Assembly: GCF_000416965.1 (NCBI RefSeq)
Contig: NZ_ATCL01000009.1
Span: 248,001 to 312,000, forward strand
DNA length: 64,000 nucleotides
Reading direction: 5' to 3'
Source of the DNA: Exiguobacterium chiriqhucha RW-2
GTDB taxonomy: Bacteria; Bacillota; Bacilli; Exiguobacteriales; Exiguobacteriaceae
Below, piece after piece: positions 18,345-27,796 of the stretch. The notes beneath the pieces were generated by a model. It saw nothing but the letters and a program-made list of their open reading frames with translations. It was not told where the DNA came from and did no database searches. Each line of letters opens with the position of its first letter. Positions within the stretch are counted from its first letter, which is position 1. The position numbers and the translations under genes are program-made.

Positions 18345-18865
18345 TGGAATCGTTAGATCAGCTGTATTGGTGGGTACTCATCATCGCGGGTCTCGGTACA
18401 TTCGTGTACATGATTTTTTCAGATGCGTTCGATGTATTTGATGGTTGGTTCAATCCCGCCGTCATCTTATCCTTTTTAGCGCTCGGTGCGGGAATCGGAT
18501 TGATTTTAAATGCGCTTGCCCACGTGTCGCCAATGATAGGGCTTGCCGTCGCCCTCGTCGGTTCATTCGCGCTCACGACGCTCCTGTACTTATTCGTCCT
18601 CTTGCCGCTATCGAACGCGGAAGAATCGATCGGAATGACCGATGAATCCCTCGTCGGCCTGATTGGTCGATTGACGGTCCCGGTCCCAGAAGGTGGGTTT
18701 GGCGAAGTGCTCGTCGAATCGGTAACGGGATCCGTACTAAAAACGGCTAAGAGTGTCGACGGAAAAGCCATCGATACGACACAACGCGTCGTCATCATCG
18801 AAGTCGAACGAAACATTGCGGTCGTCATGGAGTATGACGAACCGACAATCCGAAAGGAGTTTTAA
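18344..18865 (+). CDS. NfeD-like membrane protein (YuaF-like)
   Basis: A 173-residue protein with three or four membrane segments in residues 8-90 and a C-terminal OB-fold region typical of NfeD partners of flotillins (GLIGRLTVPVPEGGFGEV, about 109-126). I chose ATG 18344 because AGGAGGAG lies 5 bases upstream; a GTG at 18338 is in frame. It sits three bases before a full-length flotillin gene, the same pairing as yuaF-floT in B. subtilis. Confidence 0.85.
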   Translation: MESLDQLYWWVLIIAGLGTFVYMIFSDAFDVFDGWFNPAVILSFLALGAGIGLILNALAHVSPMIGLAVALVGSFALTTLLYLFVLLPLSNAEESIGMTDESLVGLIGRLTVPVPEGGFGEVLVESVTGSVLKTAKSVDGKAIDTTQRVVIIEVERNIAVVMEYDEPTIRKEF

Positions 18866-18868
18866 CGT

Positions 18869-20383
18869 ATGAACACAGCTATTTTAGCCAGTATTATCGT
18901 CGGGGTGATTTTGCTCGCCTTAATTTTCGTCTTCGTGTTGAAGTATCGCACGGTCGGACCAGATGAGGCGCTCATCGTTACCGGCAGCTACTTAGGGAAA
19001 AAGAACGTCCATAGCGACGCGTCAGGCAACCGTGTGAAGATTATCCGTGGGGGCGGAACGTTCGTCTTGCCGGTGTTCCAGCAGGCTGAACCACTCAGTC
19101 TTCTCTCGAGCAAGCTCGAAGTGACGACGCCGGAAGTGTATACCGAGCAAGGTGTACCGGTCATGGCGGACGGGACGGCCATCATCAAAATCGGCGGCTC
19201 AATCAGTGAGATTGCCACGGCGGCCGAACAATTCCTCGGTAAACCGAAAATCGAACGCGAGAACGAGGCGAAAGAAGTGCTCGAAGGTCACCTCCGTTCA
19301 ATCCTCGGTTCAATGACAGTTGAAGAGATTTATAAGAACCGTGATAAGTTCTCACAAGAAGTGCAACGCGTCGCCTCACAAGACTTGGCCAAGATGGGTC
19401 TCGTTATCGTCTCGTTCACTATCAAAGATGTTCGTGACAAGAACGGCTATCTTGAATCGCTCGGGAAGCCGCGAATCGCGCAAGTGAAGCGAGATGCCGA
19501 TATCGCCACGGCCGAAGCGGACAAAGAGACGCGCATCAAACAAGCAGAAGCGATGAAGGACGCGAAGAAAGCGGAACTTGAACGTGCTTCAGAAATCGCG
19601 GAAGCCGAGAAAGAGAACCAGCTTCGTATCGCGGCGTATCGCCGTGAACAAGACGTCGCCAAGGCCCGCGCCGACCAAGCGTATGAGCTCGAAGAAGCGA
19701 AAGCGAAGCAAGAAGTCACCGAGCAACAGATGCAGGTCCAAATCATCGAACGTCAAAAGCAAATCGAGCTCGAAGAGAAAGAAATCATGCGTCGTGAGAA
19801 ACAGTACGATTCTGAAGTGAAGAAGAAAGCCGACGCCGACCGTTACGCGATCGAGCAGTCAGCCGAAGCCGACAAGGCACGTCAAATCGCCGCAGCCGAC
19901 GCCGAGAAGTACCGCATCGAAGCGGAAGCGAAAGCCGACGCCGAACGGGTCCGCCTCGCCGGTGTGGCCGAGGCCGATTCGGAACGGGCCAAAGGGGAAG
20001 CCGAAGCCGACATTATCCGCTTGACGGGTCTCGCTGAAGCCGAAGCGAAACAAAAGATTGCCGAAGCGTTCGAGCAGTATGGTCAAGCCGCCATCCTCGA
20101 CATGGTCGTCAAGATGCTTCCGGATTATGCGAAACAAATCGCAGCACCGCTTGGCAATATCGACAAGATTACGGTCGTCGATACGGGCAGCGGCAAAGAC
20201 GGCGGAGCCGGCAAAGTCACGGGTTACGCCACCGACTTGATGGCATCGCTGCAACAGACGCTCAAAGCGTCGTCAGGAATCGATATGAAAGATTTACTCG
20301 ACAACTTTGCTGGAAAAGGCAACGTTCAGCCGAGTGCGAATCGCGAGTTGAGCGAGTCAACGTTCGCCGCGACGGAAGAATAA
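18869..20383 (+). CDS. floT: flotillin-like protein FloT
   Basis: A 504-residue flotillin that scaffolds functional membrane microdomains. It has one N-terminal membrane segment (about 5-27), an SPFH/PHB domain (about 30-190) and a very long Ala/Glu-rich coiled coil (about 190-400) with repeated EAEA/ADAE patterns, then a C-terminal region. This long form corresponds to FloT (YuaG) of B. subtilis and is distinct from the short FloA encoded near 58 kb. AAAGGAG precedes the ATG. It ends at a strong terminator. Confidence 0.93.
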   Translation: MNTAILASIIVGVILLALIFVFVLKYRTVGPDEALIVTGSYLGKKNVHSDASGNRVKIIRGGGTFVLPVFQQAEPLSLLSSKLEVTTPEVYTEQGVPVMADGTAIIKIGGSISEIATAAEQFLGKPKIERENEAKEVLEGHLRSILGSMTVEEIYKNRDKFSQEVQRVASQDLAKMGLVIVSFTIKDVRDKNGYLESLGKPRIAQVKRDADIATAEADKETRIKQAEAMKDAKKAELERASEIAEAEKENQLRIAAYRREQDVAKARADQAYELEEAKAKQEVTEQQMQVQIIERQKQIELEEKEIMRREKQYDSEVKKKADADRYAIEQSAEADKARQIAAADAEKYRIEAEAKADAERVRLAGVAEADSERAKGEAEADIIRLTGLAEAEAKQKIAEAFEQYGQAAILDMVVKMLPDYAKQIAAPLGNIDKITVVDTGSGKDGGAGKVTGYATDLMASLQQTLKASSGIDMKDLLDNFAGKGNVQPSANRELSESTFAATEE

Positions 20384-20389
20384 GTAGGG

Positions 20390-20424
20390 AGCCACAGACA
20401 AGTCATCGTCTGTGGCTTTTTTTG
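20390..20424 (+). terminator. floT terminator
   Basis: A 10-bp perfect stem AGCCACAGAC/GTCTGTGGCT (20390-20399 with 20408-20417) followed by a T-run. Confidence 0.95.
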
Positions 20425-20462
20425 TTTCACTCAAATTCCCCTAAATTTGAAACGAAAGGCTT

Positions 20463-20488
20463 CAAACTCGATCGGTTTCTGACGATAA
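20463..20488 (+). promoter_or_regulatory. possible sigma-D (motility) promoter
   Basis: CAAA (20463-20466), 14 bases, then GACGATAA (20481-20488), which matches the B. subtilis sigma-D pattern TAAA-N14-16-GCCGATAT at 6 of 8 positions in the -10. It precedes a lipoprotein-chemoreceptor operon, which is the kind of gene sigma-D drives. By-eye match only. Confidence 0.4.
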
Positions 20489-20493
20489 GTGAG

Positions 20494-20503
20494 ATGTCAG
20501 ACC
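20494..20503 (+). promoter_or_regulatory. possible operator ATGTCAGACC
   Basis: The 10-mer ATGTCAGACC occurs here, just downstream of the candidate -10, and twice in tandem before deoC (55872 and 55885). The shared sequence suggests a common regulator of nucleoside-related genes. Confidence 0.4.
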
Positions 20504-20526
20504 ATTAGAGAGAGGAAGTAGCGATT

Positions 20527-21498
20527 ATGAAGAAATCACTCATCATCGGCTTGTTGGCCGCATGTGTGACTTGGTTGCCAGGTTGTCAGTCTGTGATTGA
20601 CCAACCGGAAGCAACCGTTGAAACCCGTCAATCGATGGGCGTCGTCTTGTCTGATGTTGGTCTCGGGGACCAGTCATTCAGCGATGCGGCGATGCGCGGC
20701 ATGGGACAACTCCGTGAGACGGGGGAATGGTTCGTCGACTACCGCGAATTGGATGAGACGGAAACGTACAAGGCCGGGTTCGAACAGCTCGTCGCCGACG
20801 GACATGACGTCATCATCGGGCTCGGGTTCGCTTGTCAAGAGGACTTGGAAGCGGTAGCGGCCGAACATCCGGAGCAACAGTTCGCGTTGATCGATGCCGT
20901 ATCGACATTACCGAACGTCATGTCCGTGACGTTCAAAGAGACGGAAGGAAGTGCGCTAGCCGGTGCAGTCGCGGGGCTCGAGACGGAATCGAACAAAATC
21001 GGATTTATCGGGGGCGTCGACAACGAACTGATTCAAAAGTTTGGGACTGGCTTCGAACTCGGAGCGAAAAGTGTCAACGATGACGTGACGATGCTCGTCG
21101 ACTATGCGAACGATTTTGCATCACCTGAAATCGGGCGCGAATTGGCAGAAAAACAGATTGAAGCCGGAGCGGACGTGTTATACGCCGCTGCAGGACTGAC
21201 AGGGGTCGGAGTTCTAGAGGCGGCTGAGCGGAACGGTGTGAAGGCCATCGGGGTCGACAGTGATCAATCGATGATTGCACCGGACGCGGTCATCACATCG
21301 ATGTTGAAACAAGTTGATTTGGCCATCGTTGAAATCGCGAATCGACTCGAGAACGAGGCGTTCAATACCCACGTCGAACTCGGAATCGATCAAAACGGTG
21401 TCGGTTTGGCCGCTCTTCGTCGTGTCCAGTGGGATGACGAAGAGACAAAACAGTTTGAGGCGTTTCAGAAACAGTTGATGGAGGGGACGCTGAAATGA
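20527..21498 (+). CDS. BMP family substrate-binding lipoprotein
   Basis: A 323-residue lipoprotein with a signal peptide and lipobox LPGC (Cys20), followed by the basic membrane protein (BMP/Med/PnrA) fold. The family includes nucleoside-binding proteins of ABC importers and Med, a B. subtilis competence regulator. No ABC transporter genes follow; instead the gene overlaps a chemoreceptor gene (ATGA), which suggests that it presents its ligand to that receptor. AGAGAGGAAG precedes the ATG. The ligand is not known; the operator shared with deoC hints at nucleosides. Confidence 0.9.
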   Translation: MKKSLIIGLLAACVTWLPGCQSVIDQPEATVETRQSMGVVLSDVGLGDQSFSDAAMRGMGQLRETGEWFVDYRELDETETYKAGFEQLVADGHDVIIGLGFACQEDLEAVAAEHPEQQFALIDAVSTLPNVMSVTFKETEGSALAGAVAGLETESNKIGFIGGVDNELIQKFGTGFELGAKSVNDDVTMLVDYANDFASPEIGRELAEKQIEAGADVLYAAAGLTGVGVLEAAERNGVKAIGVDSDQSMIAPDAVITSMLKQVDLAIVEIANRLENEAFNTHVELGIDQNGVGLAALRRVQWDDEETKQFEAFQKQLMEGTLK

Positions 21499-23138
21499 GT
21501 TTACGGAAACGGTTTATCTTTTCGACCGTGTTCACGGTCTTGTTGATTGTGTTGATGATGAGTTACGTTTTGACGACACTCAATCGTCTACAGACGTACA
21601 ATGAACAATACGGCACGCAAATGATCGAGCTGTCACAGCTCGAGACGTCGCTCTTACAAGAACAGTCGCTTTGGACATCGCTCGGCGAGCAGATGAGTCA
21701 ATCGACGCTGACGCAACTCGAGCGCATCCGGGCGACGAACGGAGAAACGTTTGCGATGCTCGAACAGACATATCTGATTCCGGAGTTCGCGACGCACCTT
21801 GAACGGGCGACAACGAAGTATGAACGGATTGAAGCTGAAGTGGAGACGGCCGAGGCCGGCGGAATTGCGGCCCGGATTCAAGCCGCCAAACTCGAAGGAG
21901 TATTGAACGATGTGAACACACTCCTCTTGAAAAATGGTACGTTCTATGAGGCGCTACAGGCCGAGGCGGCGAGCGAGACGAAACGTCTCCTGCTCGTATC
22001 GGTATTGTTGACGGTCTTCGTCATCGGCGCACTCAGTGTCTATAACTTCTTCTTCGCCCGCTCGATCACCCATCCGCTCGAGCGAAACGTTGAGGCGGCG
22101 GAAGCAATCGCGGCCGGCCGGTTAATCACGTTGCCGGATTCGACGCGCCGTGATGAAATCGGACGGTTAGAGCGGGCCATGCAAGAGATGACGATGTCGC
22201 TCCAGACGGTCATCGGGTCCATTCGCGTCACGTCGATGAAAGTGAACGATATGACGGAGACAGCGGCCGCCGAGAACGAGGCCGTGGTCAGCACGACGTC
22301 GAACATCACGAATGCGGTCGATGAGATGGCGAACGGGGCGCAGTCGATTGCAACGGAACTGCAAGAGACGCTCGAATCGGTCGGCATCATGGCGACCTCG
22401 TTCGAGACGAGTTTGAACCAGACGAAGCAGACGACTGAACAGACGACCGAGATGACTCGTGAAGTCGCGGCCGGTATCGAGACGCTGACGGACCAGGAAG
22501 CGATTCTAGAGCGCTCGAGCGCGCGCAACGCATCACTCGTCAATCGGATGGATGACTTCGCCCGGAAGACCGAAGAGATTGAGAAAATGGCGAAACTCGT
22601 GGAAGACGTCGCCGCCCAGACGAACCTGCTCGCCTTGAACGCCGCCATCGAGGCTGCACGGGCTGGCGAGGCCGGACGCGGATTTGCAGTCGTCGCCAGC
22701 GAAGTCAAGAAGCTGGCTGAAGAAAGTAACGTGGCGACACGTTCGATTTTCGGAGTCGTCCAGACGATTCGCGATGAGGTCGCCCGCTTGACGGATATGG
22801 TCGAAGAGTCGAGTCGTGAGCAGACGGCACAGCTCGAGGCGTTCGGATTGACGAAGCAGGCGTTCAGTCGAATCCATGACCGGACCGATCACGTCGCCTC
22901 GTTCGTCGGGACGATCGAGCGCGAGATGGTCGCATCGAGCACGGAAGTCACGAACGTCTTGAAACGGGTCGAGGAAGTGAGCGGCGTGACCGAGGAACTC
23001 GCGGCGGGCAATGAAGAAGTCGCGGCCTCGATGAAAGAACAACAAGCGAGCTTCGATCAAATTTTCGCCTTGATGCAGGAGTTAGAAGGGCAGGCCGCCG
23101 CACTCGCGAGCCAAGTCCAACATTTTGAAGAGAACTGA
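21495..23138 (+). CDS. methyl-accepting chemotaxis protein
   Basis: A 547-residue transmembrane chemoreceptor. It has TM1 (about 7-28), a small four-helix-bundle-like extracellular domain (about 29-163), TM2 (about 164-187), HAMP (about 188-240) and a cytoplasmic signalling domain with the conserved hairpin tip ([20 protein letters not shown], about 378-397). It overlaps the BMP lipoprotein gene by four bases. The small sensor domain is consistent with indirect sensing through a binding protein. It ends in a hairpin terminator that overlaps the stop codon. Confidence 0.97.
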   Translation: MSLRKRFIFSTVFTVLLIVLMMSYVLTTLNRLQTYNEQYGTQMIELSQLETSLLQEQSLWTSLGEQMSQSTLTQLERIRATNGETFAMLEQTYLIPEFATHLERATTKYERIEAEVETAEAGGIAARIQAAKLEGVLNDVNTLLLKNGTFYEALQAEAASETKRLLLVSVLLTVFVIGALSVYNFFFARSITHPLERNVEAAEAIAAGRLITLPDSTRRDEIGRLERAMQEMTMSLQTVIGSIRVTSMKVNDMTETAAAENEAVVSTTSNITNAVDEMANGAQSIATELQETLESVGIMATSFETSLNQTKQTTEQTTEMTREVAAGIETLTDQEAILERSSARNASLVNRMDDFARKTEEIEKMAKLVEDVAAQTNLLALNAAIEAARAGEAGRGFAVVASEVKKLAEESNVATRSIFGVVQTIRDEVARLTDMVEESSREQTAQLEAFGLTKQAFSRIHDRTDHVASFVGTIEREMVASSTEVTNVLKRVEEVSGVTEELAAGNEEVAASMKEQQASFDQIFALMQELEGQAAALASQVQHFEEN

Positions 23139-23165
23139 GACAAGTTTCGGCTTGTCTCTTTTTTG
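23137..23165 (+). terminator. terminator after the chemoreceptor gene
   Basis: An 8-bp stem GAGACAAG/CTTGTCTC (23137-23144 with 23151-23158) and T6; the stem begins inside the stop codon. Confidence 0.93.
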
Positions 23166-23293
23166 TCGTCTCGAAGCGGATGCGACACACGTCCATCAGG
23201 GTCATAAGCGCGTCAGAAACGTCAAAGGAGGAACGGGCGCACCGATGTCTATTTGCTCATACTAGAGGGGAGACTCACGCGAGGAGGAGACGT

Positions 23294-23863
23294 ATGGAAA
23301 AGTGGAGACGGTATGTCGTCGTGCTGCTCGTCGGATTATTCATTGGGGTGGGCTATATGTTTTACTCGAAAGAACCGGAGACGCCGATGGTCGAACAGTT
23401 CGTGGCGACACCCGAGCCGGAAATCGAGCCGAGCGTCCCGACCGAAATCGTCGTCTATGTGACCGGGGCGGTCGAGGCGCCCGATATGTATACGATGCCG
23501 CAAGGGGCCCGTGTCGGGGATGTGTTGTCTCTCGCCGTCTTGACGGCCGAGGCTGATCCCGAACAATTGAATTTGGCCCAATTGCTCGTCGATGGGACGA
23601 AAGTGAGCGTCCCGAAAAAAGGGGAGACGGTCGTTGTGCCGGCCGCTGAAGAAGCGGGCGGGGGGACGAACGGGGTCCATGTTAACAGTGCGACGAAGGA
23701 CGAATTGATGACCGTACCGGGCATCGGTCCGGCCAAAGCCGAGGCGATTCTCAATCATTTGAAACAGCATGGGCCGTTCAAGTCATATGAAGAGATCGGC
23801 AACGTCAAAGGGTTCGGGGAGAAGACGTTAGAAAGCATGGAAGGTTATCTCTTGGTTCCATGA
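23294..23863 (+). CDS. comEA: competence protein ComEA
   Basis: ComEA is the membrane-anchored DNA receptor for transformation. From the ATG at 23294 (preceded by GAGGAGGAG) the 189-residue product has one N-terminal membrane anchor (about 7-24), a Pro/Glu-rich linker, an SLBB domain (about 50-115) and a C-terminal helix-hairpin-helix DNA-binding domain (VNSATKDELMTVPGIGPAKA, about 134-153). It is followed by comEC with only one base between; comEB, found between them in B. subtilis, is absent here. Confidence 0.95.
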   Translation: MEKWRRYVVVLLVGLFIGVGYMFYSKEPETPMVEQFVATPEPEIEPSVPTEIVVYVTGAVEAPDMYTMPQGARVGDVLSLAVLTAEADPEQLNLAQLLVDGTKVSVPKKGETVVVPAAEEAGGGTNGVHVNSATKDELMTVPGIGPAKAEAILNHLKQHGPFKSYEEIGNVKGFGEKTLESMEGYLLVP

Positions 23864-23864
23864 C

Positions 23865-25997
23865 ATGCCACTGTATCCATTGTTGCCAATCAGCCTATTC
23901 ATTGCCGGGATACACGGATCAGTCGCCCTCTGCCTCCTGTTGTCTGTCGCCATCGCCTTCACTTGGCGTGGTCAATTCGTTTATGCGCACGTTGGTGCCG
24001 TCCTGCTCGTCCTGTTCGTGTTCGTACGTCCTGACGCCGAACCGTTGCCGGTGGACGGACCCTATCTGTTCGCCATCGAGAGCCGGCGGGACAATGGCCA
24101 ATCGGCGCGGCTGTATGGACAAATCGACGGAAAGGAGGGTGTATTGACCGGCCGTGACCTCTCGCTCGGTCGTCCCGGAGAGACGTGCCTCGTCACGTTC
24201 ACGCAGACCCCGTTCGCACCGTTGCGCAATACAGGTGGGTTCGATGAGGCGGCTTGGGCGTATGGGGCCGGACTTGCGTTCAAAGGGAGTGACGTCGCCA
24301 TCGAGGCGTGTCGTCCGAGTGACGGCATGAGTGGACGGATGCTCCGTTGGAAGGAACGACAGCTCGCGAGAATCGAGACGACGTATCGGCCGGATGTGGC
24401 GCTTTATATGGAGGCGTTATTGTTCGGGGAGAGTCGGTTGCTCGATGAGGATACCTCGTTTTCTTACCGGGTGACAGGTCTGCTCCATCTGCTCGTCATC
24501 TCCGGGTCACATATCGCGCTCCTCGTGCTCGGATTGCGTTGGACGACGCGGCCGTTGCCGTTGCGACGTGAGACGAAGACAATATTGATTCTCGTTGTGG
24601 TCACGTTGTTCGGATGGTTGACCGGGTTTTCGCCGCCAGTGGCGCGGGCCGTGCTCGTCGCCGACGTGTTGCTCGGGCTGTCACTGTTTGGTTACCGTGT
24701 CCGCGACCCGATTCGGTTGCTCAGTTGGTGCGCCGCGTTCTTGCTCGCCTTGCAACCGTACTTGCTATGGAATTTAGGGTTTCAGTTGACGGTTGCGATG
24801 ACGTTGTTCTTGCTCGTGACTCGCTCGATTTGGACAGGACCGTTCGGGCTGGCCGTATATGCTCAATGGTTCGGGCTCATCTTGTTATGGCCCGTTCAAC
24901 CGATTATATCGGTGTTGGCACCCGTGTATAACGTCGTCGGCGCTTTCTTAATTTCCTGGATCGTCATTCCGCTCGCCCTGTTCGCGTATATCGTGCCGAC
25001 CGCTGAACCACTCCTGCATCCGATCCTCGATGGCCTGAATGGGACGTTCGCCCTGCATCACGTCTGGCGACCTTGGCTTCCGCTGCATGAGTTTACGTTT
25101 TGGCACGCTCTTGGCCTCGCTGTCGTCCTGTGGGGCGGATTGATGCTCCTTGAGTGGAAACGATGGAGCGGTTGGGGGCTTGCCGTGATTGCGCTCTTGC
25201 TCATGCATGGCGTCCTTGAATGGGTCGAAGAGCCGCGCGTCACGTTTTTAGACGTCGGACAAGGCGATGCCGTCGTCGTCGAGTACGGCGAGGTCACGGG
25301 CGTCATCGATGTCGGCGGAGTGTTTCAAGACCCGAAAGAATCGAAACGGTCCACCTATGACCCGGGAGCGGACGTCGTCGCCCCGTACATATGGAAGCGA
25401 GGGGAGACGCGCCTCGACTTCTTATTGCTTACCCATGCCGATCATGATCACGTCGGCGGACTGCCCGGTTTGCTCTCGTCCATCGAAGTCGATGAGGTGT
25501 GGCTCTCGGCGGAAGTAGCGGATCAAGGCAAACGGGACGAGTTACTGGCCGAGCTGGAGACCTATCAAGTCCCGGTCAGGCTCCTGTCGAGCGGGGATAG
25601 GCCGTATCCATGGATGTGGGTCGTCGCACCGGGAGAGGCGGGCGAGGACGAGAATGCGAACTCGGTGTCGCTGTTCATGCAGGTCGGGGCGCTCACGTAT
25701 TTATTGACTGGGGATTTGCCGGACACGCGGGAAGAGATGATTCCGACCGTTGACGTCGATGTGTTCAAATTAGGGCATCATGGGTCGAACACATCGTCAA
25801 GTGAGGCGCTGTTGAACCGAATCAATCCGGAATGGGTCATCATCAGTGTCGGAAGGAACAATCGTTACGGACATCCGCATCTTGAGACGTTGCAACGTCT
25901 CGAGGGAAAGCGGGTATTACGGACGGACGAGGACGGGATGGTCGTCTGTGAACGAAATCGGTGTCGCGGGATTGTGACGAAGGCAGTACCGCCATGA
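23865..25997 (+). CDS. comEC: DNA internalisation competence protein ComEC/Rec2
   Basis: The 710-residue channel that carries single-stranded DNA into the cell during transformation. It has N-terminal membrane segments and an OB-like domain, the Competence core with many membrane helices (about 190-470), and a C-terminal metallo-beta-lactamase-like domain with FLDVGQGDAVVVEYG (about 462-476) and LTHADHDHVGG (about 524-534). The ATG lies one base after the comEA stop, so the two are coupled. The full metal motif suggests an active nuclease domain. Confidence 0.97.
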   Translation: MPLYPLLPISLFIAGIHGSVALCLLLSVAIAFTWRGQFVYAHVGAVLLVLFVFVRPDAEPLPVDGPYLFAIESRRDNGQSARLYGQIDGKEGVLTGRDLSLGRPGETCLVTFTQTPFAPLRNTGGFDEAAWAYGAGLAFKGSDVAIEACRPSDGMSGRMLRWKERQLARIETTYRPDVALYMEALLFGESRLLDEDTSFSYRVTGLLHLLVISGSHIALLVLGLRWTTRPLPLRRETKTILILVVVTLFGWLTGFSPPVARAVLVADVLLGLSLFGYRVRDPIRLLSWCAAFLLALQPYLLWNLGFQLTVAMTLFLLVTRSIWTGPFGLAVYAQWFGLILLWPVQPIISVLAPVYNVVGAFLISWIVIPLALFAYIVPTAEPLLHPILDGLNGTFALHHVWRPWLPLHEFTFWHALGLAVVLWGGLMLLEWKRWSGWGLAVIALLLMHGVLEWVEEPRVTFLDVGQGDAVVVEYGEVTGVIDVGGVFQDPKESKRSTYDPGADVVAPYIWKRGETRLDFLLLTHADHDHVGGLPGLLSSIEVDEVWLSAEVADQGKRDELLAELETYQVPVRLLSSGDRPYPWMWVVAPGEAGEDENANSVSLFMQVGALTYLLTGDLPDTREEMIPTVDVDVFKLGHHGSNTSSSEALLNRINPEWVIISVGRNNRYGHPHLETLQRLEGKRVLRTDEDGMVVCERNRCRGIVTKAVPP

Positions 25998-26016
25998 AAA
26001 ACTATGATAAACTAAA

Positions 26017-26047
26017 AAAGCGATTGCTCCCCCGGGGCAATCGCTTT
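26017..26047. terminator. terminator shared by comEC and yqzM
   Basis: GCGATTGC paired with GCAATCGC around a C/G-rich loop, with A and T runs on both sides. It lies between the convergent comEC and yqzM genes. Confidence 0.85.
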
Positions 26048-26056
26048 CTGACTGAC

Positions 26057-26221
26057 TTATAAGCTCAAGAACTTGATGAGGACACCAATCGCGAAGATGG
26101 TGAAGAAAAAGCCGAACGGGACGATGAAGCCGATTGCTGAATCGATGGCATCGTTACGTTTGCACTGTACGTCGTTCTCGAACGGGTTTTCGCTTTGTGG
26201 GCGAACAGAGTTAATATGCAT
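26057..26221 (-). CDS. yqzM: YqzM family small membrane protein
   Basis: A 54-residue protein with the YqzM pattern: NPFENDVQCKRNDAIDSAIG followed by one membrane helix (about 31-52). The start is ATG 26221, preceded on the minus strand by AAGGAGGG; the longer upstream frame to 26341 has no ribosome site. B. subtilis has yqzM in the same place between comEC and holA. Function unknown. Confidence 0.85.
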   Translation of the reverse strand: MHINSVRPQSENPFENDVQCKRNDAIDSAIGFIVPFGFFFTIFAIGVLIKFLSL

Positions 26222-26320
26222 AGTGAGTCCCTCCTTGAAATGGTTCCGTCCTAAGTATAGCGAATCAGTGAAGGATAATCTATGTTTAGATAAGAATAAA
26301 TTGTGAAAGTGGTGTGTGTT

Positions 26321-27322
26321 TTGAATGAACCGTGGCTGCATAACGGAAAGTTGTCGAACGTGTACGTCCTGTTTGGGACAGAAAAATATTTGCTAGAGAC
26401 GTGGGAGCGGGCCATCATCAAAGCGGCCAACCCATCTGGTGACCACTTTGATGTCATGCAGCTCGACTTGCACGAGACGTCACTCGACACGGCGCTCGAT
26501 GAGGCGGAGACGGTACCGTTCTTTAGCGAGTATCGGACCGTCATCGTCAAACAAGCGCAGTTCTTGACGGGGGCAAAAGAGAAGCAAAAGCAAAACGTCG
26601 AGCGATTGACCGAATACGCGTTACAACCAGCGCCTTATTCCGTACTCGTCTTTATTATCGAAGCGGAGAAGCTCGACGAACGGAAAAAAGTCGTCAAGCG
26701 CTTAAAAGAGCGGGCCATCGTGCTCGAAGCGAAAAAGCCGAGCCAGTCGGAGCTGATGCGCTACGTAGGCGACGAGCTGAACCGGCGCGGCCAAAAAATG
26801 GAGCGGGCGACCGTCGAACGGCTGTTATTCCTCTGTCAGGATGATTGGGGCAAACTCGTCCGCGAGCTCGAGAAGTTGCAACTGTACGCGAGTGAAGGGG
26901 CAGAGATTCCGATTGATATCGTCAACGATCTCGTCCCGCGGACACTCGAAGACAACGTGTTCCAACTGTCCGAGTTTTTAGTGGCCCGTCGTGCGGATGC
27001 GGCGCTTCGGCTCGTCCGTGATTTAGAGAAGCAAGGTCAAGAGCTGATCGGTTTGTTAGCACTCCTCGCGCGACAGTATCGGAATATGTATCTCGCGAAA
27101 CAGCTGACGGAGAAGGGGTATGGCGAGAAGCAAATCGCCTCGAAAATCGGGGCGCATCCGTATACGGTGAAACTGGCCTCGCAAGCGAGCCGAAATTTCT
27201 CCGAGGCTCAGCTCGGACGGGCACTGACATTGATTGCCGACGCGGATGAGGCGATGAAGACGGGACGGGGTGACAAGCAGATCGTGTTTGATACGCTCGT
27301 CTGCCAATTGACATTACTGTGA
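26321..27322 (+). CDS. holA: DNA polymerase III delta subunit
   Basis: The delta subunit opens the sliding clamp as part of the clamp loader. From a TTG at 26321 the protein is 333 residues and begins near the family's usual N-terminus before VYVLFGTEKYLLE; a GTG at 26303 is in frame but has no ribosome site. The clamp-opening AAA-like domains and C-terminal collar domain are present (LLALLARQYRNM, about 239-250, is typical). It is followed 9 bases later by an acetyltransferase gene. Confidence 0.93.
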   Translation: MNEPWLHNGKLSNVYVLFGTEKYLLETWERAIIKAANPSGDHFDVMQLDLHETSLDTALDEAETVPFFSEYRTVIVKQAQFLTGAKEKQKQNVERLTEYALQPAPYSVLVFIIEAEKLDERKKVVKRLKERAIVLEAKKPSQSELMRYVGDELNRRGQKMERATVERLLFLCQDDWGKLVRELEKLQLYASEGAEIPIDIVNDLVPRTLEDNVFQLSEFLVARRADAALRLVRDLEKQGQELIGLLALLARQYRNMYLAKQLTEKGYGEKQIASKIGAHPYTVKLASQASRNFSEAQLGRALTLIADADEAMKTGRGDKQIVFDTLVCQLTLL

Positions 27323-27331
27323 GGTGAGGAC

Positions 27332-27766
27332 ATGGGGTTACAGGAAGTAGGGTTAGAAGCAGTGATTCCGCTTCGACACGAAGTGTTGCGGCCAGGATTG
27401 CCGGTGGAGACGTGTTATTTTGAAGGGGATGACGCGGAGACGACGCGTCACTTCGCCTGGGTCGAAGGCGGTCGTGTCGTGTCGATTGCGACCGTCATGC
27501 GGCAACGCCGTGAGTTTGCGGGCGAATACGTGCCGTTTCAATTGCGCGGCATGGCGACCGCTCCCGATGTCGCCGGGAGGGGCATCGGCTCTGCCTTCTT
27601 GCAGGCGCTCCATCGTGAGCTCGACGCCGACTGGTGGTGTAACGCTCGAGCCGTAGCGGTCCGGTTTTATGAACGGAACGGATTGGAGACGGTCGGTGAC
27701 GCTTTTGACATCCCAGGCATTGGTGACCATTACGTCATGCGAACCCAAAAAACAGCCGGCTCCTAA
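27332..27766 (+). CDS. GNAT family N-acetyltransferase
   Basis: A 144-residue GNAT protein. The acetyl-CoA-binding segment is RGMATAPDVAGRGIGSAFL (about 70-88), followed by the C-terminal ARAVAVRFYERNGLE motif (about 107-121). It is probably co-transcribed with holA. The substrate is unknown. It ends at a terminator hairpin shared with the convergent rpsT. Confidence 0.9.
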   Translation: MGLQEVGLEAVIPLRHEVLRPGLPVETCYFEGDDAETTRHFAWVEGGRVVSIATVMRQRREFAGEYVPFQLRGMATAPDVAGRGIGSAFLQALHRELDADWWCNARAVAVRFYERNGLETVGDAFDIPGIGDHYVMRTQKTAGS

Positions 27767-27785
27767 TGGAGGCGGCTGTTTCGTT
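27752..27785. terminator. terminator between the GNAT gene and rpsT
   Basis: An AACAGCC...GGCTGTT hairpin with inner CTCC/GGAG pairing and a T-rich tail. It overlaps the end of the acetyltransferase gene and lies before the convergent rpsT stop. Confidence 0.8.
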
Positions 27786-27796
27786 TTAGTCTCTAA

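Noticed and set aside
19480..20060. Possible repeat array in floT
   Set aside because: The repetitive Ala/Glu codons encode the normal flotillin coiled coil; no exact DNA repeats of fixed length.
26222..26341. 40-residue N-terminal extension of YqzM
   Set aside because: No ribosome site and overlap with the divergent holA start region; the YqzM family is about 50 residues.
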